The notes under the pieces are model-generated. The model saw only the letters and a program-made list of their open reading frames with translations, searched no databases and had not been told where the DNA came from. Of a stretch of 64,000 nt of DNA, positions 58,276-64,000 are shown piece after piece. The stretch covers positions 47,665,274-47,729,273 of the forward strand of contig NW_022145606.1 of the NCBI RefSeq assembly GCF_000002235.5, given 5' to 3'. Numbering within the stretch: position 1 is the stretch's first letter; every line of letters starts with the position of its first letter. The DNA comes from Strongylocentrotus purpuratus (taxonomy: Eukaryota; Echinodermata; Echinoidea; Camarodonta; Strongylocentrotidae). Position numbers and translations under genes: made by a program.

Positions 58276-59802
58276 TTGGGGTATCAATTCATTTCTGGCT
58301 CATTAACCTCCCTTATCTTTCTATTATACGGTACGACCCTTCGCAATATATGAACTTTATATTTTCGCGATGATATAACCGTAATCATTTATACCAGTAC
58401 CACACACGTCGCTTATCTAAACAAATAATTTATAAAAAAGTACCACGTGATAAAGAAGGATAGTAAGTCCTATCTTGCTGAGTTTGCATTAATCTTATAT
58501 TGTCACGAACTGCTTTTGGTCATTATGATATTATAACGCTGCGGCAATAAAACTCCGAATGGGCCTGTTATACAAATACACGTAGTTGTTGACACACTGC
58601 TGTCATGCACGAGATATTATTTTTGAATTGAATTGTATATTTTAAATCCTTTTCTTTAGTAGATTTTTTTCCAATTTATACACATACCGTACAATTTAGA
58701 TCAACAATCCTTATAATATAGTTTTGTCTTTTTGTTCGTCGCCGTTTCTTTTTTAGTTGAGGCCATTCCTCAAAAGCATTTGCTTTGCTATCGCTCTTTT
58801 CCATATTCTAAACCGCATTGTTGCATTATGTTATGGTTAAATAAAATATCGTGAATCTCTCCCTCTCTGTCTCTTTCGTTTGTTGCTGTTTTCGTTTTGC
58901 TGCTGTAATATACTCTTTAGAGAAATACATTTTACCGACATATAAAGGGAAACCGCGGTTATATATATATATATATATGTTAACTCCGCGAACATTTATG
59001 AATCGTGAAAGTCTCCATATCACATATGGAAACGTTGTATCATCCGCTCAATCTGACTTGCGTGCATTGCAAAAATAAGCATTTTTCCATGAAAAGGTGA
59101 ATTTTTCTAAAATGTGCGTTACTTTCCAGCATTGGGGTGCCCAGAAGTCACTCGGGTAACATTTTATAAAGTATACTATATAAAGACCATATGCAAATTT
59201 GCTGTACTTTTGTCGGAAAAATATATTTATCCAGCACAATGTCGTCTCTTTTTGCGTTGGAGAAGAGCAAATTTAAAAAGCGAGTTTCAATCACACTTTG
59301 GCCGCTCTCGCAAGCTTCCACTCTTTTCACTGTGGTCAAGCGACTTCGGGGCAAGCGGTTAATGAAAATATTATTCGTTAGCCTTCTTCTGGTATTAAAC
59401 TTGTTTTGATTGATTGTATAATTTTGTCAGAATAAAGGAAACAAAAAGGCTTGACCAATATCTTATCAGCGTCTGAATTGATCTTTTGACCTTGAATTCC
59501 CTGATGCAAGCGCACATAAACATGTTCTAATCGGTGCCTTTTATCGTAAAATGCTACACTTTAATGTATATACATCTTTTTAAAATTATTAGTAATACTC
59601 TTTTGTCTGATATCACTGAAGTTTTGGGGTTTTATTTAATGAGTTATTATTAAATAAGAGCCATTTTACTGTTTTAATTTACTGGATCGTACCATTAAAG
59701 TCGCAGGGTGGAATTCTACCGTGCCAACTTTAATTTAAGTTCCGAAATTCGTGTTGTTCGTGTTGTTAAAATTCCACTGCTTTCTACTCCACCAAACGTC
59801 CA
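58276..59802. other. No gene recognised
   Basis: (TA)n at about 58959-58977. Overlapping frames at 59048-59409 have no recognisable match. Confidence 0.3.
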
Positions 59803-60135
59803 CATGCGGAGTCGTTTATGAACTAAATTATTCAAATTTATAGATGCCTCCTTCCCAGGTGTTTGTGTTGTTGAAGCATTTCAGTCACCTGCTATCATTC
59901 TTTGTACTCCAATTTTTTTATTTTTTTATTTATTTATTTTTTATTTTTTTGGCCAGAACGCAAATTACATTTTGGTTTTATAGTTTCATGCGGAGTCGTT
60001 TATCAACTATATGTATTCAACTTTATGAATGCTTCCTTCCTAGGTGTCTGTGGTGTTCATGCATTTCATTCACCTGTTATGATTCTTTGTACTCCAATTG
60101 TAAGAATACAAAATGCATTTTGGTTTTATAGTTTC
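59803..60135. repeat. Two tandem units of about 150-184 bp
   Basis: CATGCGGAGTCGTTTAT opens units at 59803 and 59987. Both continue with GC.TCCTTCC.AGGTGT and ATTCTTTGTACTCCAATT, ending TTTTGGTTTTATAGTTTCAT. The first has an extra T-rich stretch. An AATAAAAGAG follows at about 60153. Confidence 0.85.
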
Positions 60136-60227
60136 ATTCAATAAGTATGTCAATAAAAGAGTATTTTCTGCACAATAAAAACAATGTGTGTCCCTAATGT
60201 ACAATGTAATGTGTCACCTCATTTTGT

Positions 60228-60364
60228 AATAGTTAATTTACCCATTCACATAATGGAATACCTGCCCAATTAAGCGAGTGGCCCGTGACCCCTGAGCACT
60301 TAAACACCGTGTGGGAGTCAGTTTGTGGCCAACTTCTTTTATGAGACAAATCCAAACAAACGTA
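60228..60364 (+). repeat. Dispersed 140-bp repeat, copy 2
   Basis: Aligns with the reverse complement of 11484-11625. Shared blocks: ACCCATTCACATAATGGAA, CCCAATTAAGC.AGTGGCC, AGTTTGTGG and TTTTATGAGACAA. Confidence 0.65.
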
Positions 60365-61689
60365 TGCTATTTTGCAAAAATGAATATAAAGGAACAAATT
60401 ATTCTTCAGTCTATGCTGACAAAATATACATATTTTGATTCTCAGTTCGACGACGTATATGCACTAGACCACGACACCTCTATAAACATTATGTTTACAT
60501 TCATAATTACCAAGAAGACTTCTTTAACCCTGGTGCCATGTGACCTTAAACCGTGTGCAACACTGGCTATAACCGGTTAAGGAAACGCGGCAATCACTCG
60601 GATTGGTTGTTTAAAGAGGTCACATTTGCATAATGACACGTAGAAGAGTATTTTTAGGGCGTGGAAAAATGACTGTCAGGTGTTATTATCTTGCACTGCG
60701 AATTGAATAGCTATCATTGCCGTCTAAGTCTTCTTGATGAGTGGTCTACAGGTCTTCTGAAGAATTGAGGAAACTCGGTCATCGTAACTGCGAAGGAAAA
60801 TTCTTTCACTGACATAATAATCTTAATAATCATTTCACGAAGAGAAAATCGCGATAAAAGAGTAGGCCTACTATCGATCAAGATTTTTTTGGTAAATCTT
60901 TGCGTTTAATACGTTACTTTCAAAAATATCCCGACTGGCCAGCTGAAGTATATTTTGAGTGTCATCAATCTCGGCCAAGATCGTATGATTGGCTGCCAAT
61001 ATACGAAATTGTATAATTATTACCAATGAAGAGAGCTGATAGAAAGCTACGTTACCCCACTGCTTCGCTTCGTCAGGTCAATCGTCCGTAGGTTCCACGA
61101 TTATCTACTTCACTGGAATCCAACATTCAAGCAAGTGAGTATAGGCCTGGATTTTATGTAAATTAAATTGTATGTGATATAAGATACCTGTAAATAAAGA
61201 ATGTCCATTGTGCTAAATGCACTTTTGACAGAAATTGATTTTACTAAAGAATTATGCATCAAACATGAAACAAATCAGTCGCACTTTTTGAAATTATCTG
61301 GTACCGTCCTATCCCTTTTCATTTTTTTGAAAAGCTAATTAAACCAAATACATATATCAAAAGAAACCGTTGTTTTTTTTCTTCTTCTTCTTTTCGTTAA
61401 TATGCTTGTTCTTTGCTTCAGAAGAGTCTTTGATATAAATTGCCAGCAATTACAGACTAAAATGGCAACGTAAGCGGTGATTGGGATAAACGATATGTTT
61501 GTGTGTGTTTATACACTGTTGGTCATGAAGGTGGAATAATTATTTTGCCCCAATTTATGGAATGATTTTGACAATGAACTATTATTAATGGGTCTAGATA
61601 ATATTATACATTTTCAGATATTATTAAATAATAATTTGCGAGTGTTTGTTTGCGTGACTGCTAAATCATGTGTGTGATATTATGCTTAT
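60365..61689. other. No gene recognised
   Basis: AT-rich DNA without recognisable repeats or frames. Confidence 0.3.
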
Positions 61690-63665
61690 CAACTACGGGA
61701 CCTACGCAGGCGCGGGTCCAGGATTTCTTAGGAAGGGCCGGGGGGGGGGCAAATTTGAAATTATACGAGCTAAATATTGGTACGTAATGGTGACACCGGC
61801 AGTGGCGAAATGAGCAAAACCGTTGGGGGGGGGGGGGGTAGACAAAAAGATCTGCATAACCCCACTCTTACCTGAAGGCCCTGCTGAAAATTTCTCTAAG
61901 TAGGTGGGGGGGGGGGGGGGAGGGGCTGGTATTTACGATCAGGTAGAGGGTAGCGTAAATTGGCGTGGGGTCTAGGGGAGAAGCCCCGGCGGGGGTCAAG
62001 GGGTGGATGCCCAAGAAGCTCAGGGGGTATAGGCATTTAATTACGGTTAGATGAGCATATTTTATTACCTTATTTGTGACACTTGTAGGTAACAAATTGG
62101 TGTGGGGTCCAGGGGGAAGCCCCCAGAAGCTCAGGGTTTGTGTACATTAAATAACCGCAAGATGAGCATATTTTGATACCTTATTTGTGACACTGGCAGG
62201 TCATTAATTGGCGTAGGGTCCAGTGGAACCCCCGAAGGCTCAGGGGTTATAGGCAATAGATTACGGTCAGATGAGCATCCAGGGGATCGCTTTACGGCCA
62301 TTGGTTGGGTTCAGGGGGCAGAGCCCTCAGAAGCTCAGGGGGTATAGGCATTTAATTTTGGTCAGATCGGGATCCAGGGGCGGAGCCCCCGGAAGCTCAG
62401 GACTTTTATACATAAAATAACCGTCATATGAGCATATTTTGATGCCTTATTTATGACACTGGCAAGTCATGAATTGGCATACGGTCAAGGGGGCGGAGCC
62501 CCTTGAAGCTCATGGGTTTTATACATTAAATAATCCTTAGATAAGCATATTTTAATATCTTATTTATCACACTGGCAGGTCATGAATTGGCGTAGGGTCC
62601 AGGGGCGGAGCCCCTGGAGGCTCAGGGTTTTTTGGCAATAAATTACTGTCAGAGGAACATATTTTGATACTTTATTTGTTACAGTGGCAGGACACGTGTG
62701 GGGTCTAGGGGGTGCAGCCCCCAGAAGTTCAGGGGTTTTAAACATTAAATTACCGCCATATGAGCATATTTTGATTTCTTATTTGTGACACTGGTAGGTC
62801 ACGAATTGGCGTTGAGTCCGCCCCGGAAACTCAGGGGTATGGGGCAATAAATTACGGTCAGATGAGCATCCAGGGGACTGCCTTAGGAACATAGGTTTGG
62901 TTTGGGGAGCAGAGCCCCGGAAGCTTAGGGGTTTAGGCATTCAATCACGGTCAGATGAGCATAATGATACCCTATTTGGGACACTGACAGGCCACCGATT
63001 GGCATGGGATCCAGGGGCGGAGCCCCCGGAAGCTCAGGAGTTTTATACATAAAATAACCGTCATATGAGCATATTTTGATGCCTTATTTATGACACTGGC
63101 AGGTCATGAATTGGCATACGGTCCAGGGGGCGGAGCCCCTTGAAGCTCAGGGGTTTTATACGTTAAATAACCCTTAGATAAGCATATTTTGATACCTTAT
63201 TTATCACACTGGCAGGTCATGAATTGGCGTAGGGTCCAGGGGCGGAGCCCCTGGAGGCTCAGGGTTTTTTGGCAATAAATTACGGTCAGAGGAACATATT
63301 TTGATACTTTATTTGTGACAGTGGCAGGACACGTGTGGGGTCTAGGGGGTGCAGCCCCCAGAAGCTCAGGGGTTTTAAACATTAAATTACCGCCATATGA
63401 GCATATTTTGATATCTTATTTGTGACACTGGTAGGTCACGAATTGGCGTCCGCCCCCGAACCTCAGGGGTATGGGGCAATAAATTACGGTCAGATGAGCA
63501 TCCAGGGGACTGCCTGAGGGCCATAGGTTTGGTTCGGGGAGCAGAGCAAAATTTGTAAATCACCGGTATCGCATTAGAAATAAACCACATTTTAATTACA
63601 TTGGGGGAGGGGGAACACCTGTCACTCCCCGCCCTCTCGCCCTATCATTACTCCAGTGCCCCCCC
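61690..63665. mobile_element. Tandem-unit element, copy 3 (longest)
   Basis: The left part has CAGGCGCGGGTCCAGGATTT (hAT-like end), GGCAGTGGCGAAATGAGCAA with G runs at about 61825 and 61907, and GATCAGGTAGAGGGTAGCG at about 61941. Then come about 16 units of 80-135 bp with GGTCCAGGGGCGGAGCCCC, AAGCTCAGGGG, ATTACGGTCAGATGAGCA, TTTTGATACCTTATTTGTG and ACACTGGCAGGTCA. 62369-62905 is repeated at 63007-63540 with an offset of about 637 bp. It ends with the AGAAATAAACCACATTTTAA unit and CTCCAGTGCCCCCC. Confidence 0.85.
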
Positions 63666-64000
63666 CCCCCGACCTTCGCTTTGTTGACGGGGAAAATCTC
63701 AACTAATCTCCTCTACCTTTCTATTTTTTCTACTTTCCCTTTCTCTTCTCTTTACCTTTCCACCCTTCCTTCTTTCCTTGTTAGGTTTGCTGGTGGAAGG
63801 CAAGGGCCTTTCGGCTTTCCGCCGGTCCACACGCTGTTGGCGGGATTAATCGCAACCGCTCTCCGCTTCTTTTCACCCTTTTCTTTCTTCTTCCTCTTTT
63901 TTTTTGGTCCCGTTTAGCTCTCCTCTTCCCCTTTCCCTCCCTTCCCCCATCTTTTTTTTTTGTTGGGGGGGGGGGGAGGCGGGGAGACAAGGGCTCTTTT
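63666..64000. other. Pyrimidine-rich end of window
   Basis: T/C-rich sequence with a GC-rich stretch (GGCAAGGGCCTTTCGGC) at about 63800-63870 and a G run at about 63963-63976. Probably another G/C-run element cut by the window edge. Confidence 0.4.

Noticed and set aside
59048-59409. Overlapping frames on both strands near 59.2 kb
   Set aside because: Short, mutually overlapping, without known motifs; most likely chance.

Overview
This is a 64 kb piece of an AT-rich animal genome. It holds almost no host coding sequence and is built mostly of transposable elements, foldback repeats and minisatellites. The organism is most likely a marine deuterostome invertebrate, with an echinoid (sea urchin) as the best guess. 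The reasons are a spliced EGF exon with consensus splice sites, CR1-like and Tx1-like LINEs, and dozens of short hAT-type non-autonomous elements full of long G or C runs. The species call is inference; I see no bacterial operon, CRISPR array, rRNA or tRNA gene.

Host gene signal is thin and lies on the minus strand. One exon is convincing: an EGF-like domain at 2330-2443, phase 1 at both ends. Two more stretches, 26634-26736 and 37330-37465, have an acceptor, one open frame and a donor, and are candidate exons. The second encodes a membrane-spanning segment. If real, they point to one or more minus-strand genes with very long introns. Their phases do not join directly.

Layout. 0.5-2.0 kb: CR1-like LINE with an internal deletion. 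3.1-10.3 kb: one old Tx1-like LINE (minus), split by a 4 kb insertion at 4149-8193 that carries further nested elements and a large CCATT minisatellite. 10.3-11.4, 15.6-16.1 and 61.7-63.7 kb: three copies of an element made of about 110-bp tandem units. 12.5-15.6 kb: the best-preserved LINE, with endonuclease and reverse transcriptase nearly intact. 16.5-21.1 kb: LINE ends, small palindromic elements, a C2H2 zinc-finger relic inside a G-rich element and a perfect 42-bp palindrome. 21.2-23.2 kb: a terminal-inverted-repeat (TIR) element holding an 807-bp foldback block made from copies of one 26-bp motif; an uninterrupted copy of the same element lies at 50.0-50.7 kb. 23.5-32.3 kb: two inverted copies of another family with LINE fragments beside them, and two TTAA-flanked MITEs. 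33.7-35.5 kb: a long inverted repeat whose left arm carries a 505-bp insertion. 38.3-40.6 kb: a possible TTAA-flanked 2.2 kb element. 43.6-46.8 kb: motif cluster, 112-bp minisatellite element and a textbook hAT MITE with an 8-bp target duplication. 52.1-53.7 kb: a 445-bp duplicated minisatellite around a GC-rich palindromic island. The rest is AT-rich sequence in which I see no gene.

The elements do not form a pathway. The interest lies in nesting order, in precise empty sites that date insertions against each other, and in several long inverted repeats that would form hairpin RNA if transcribed.
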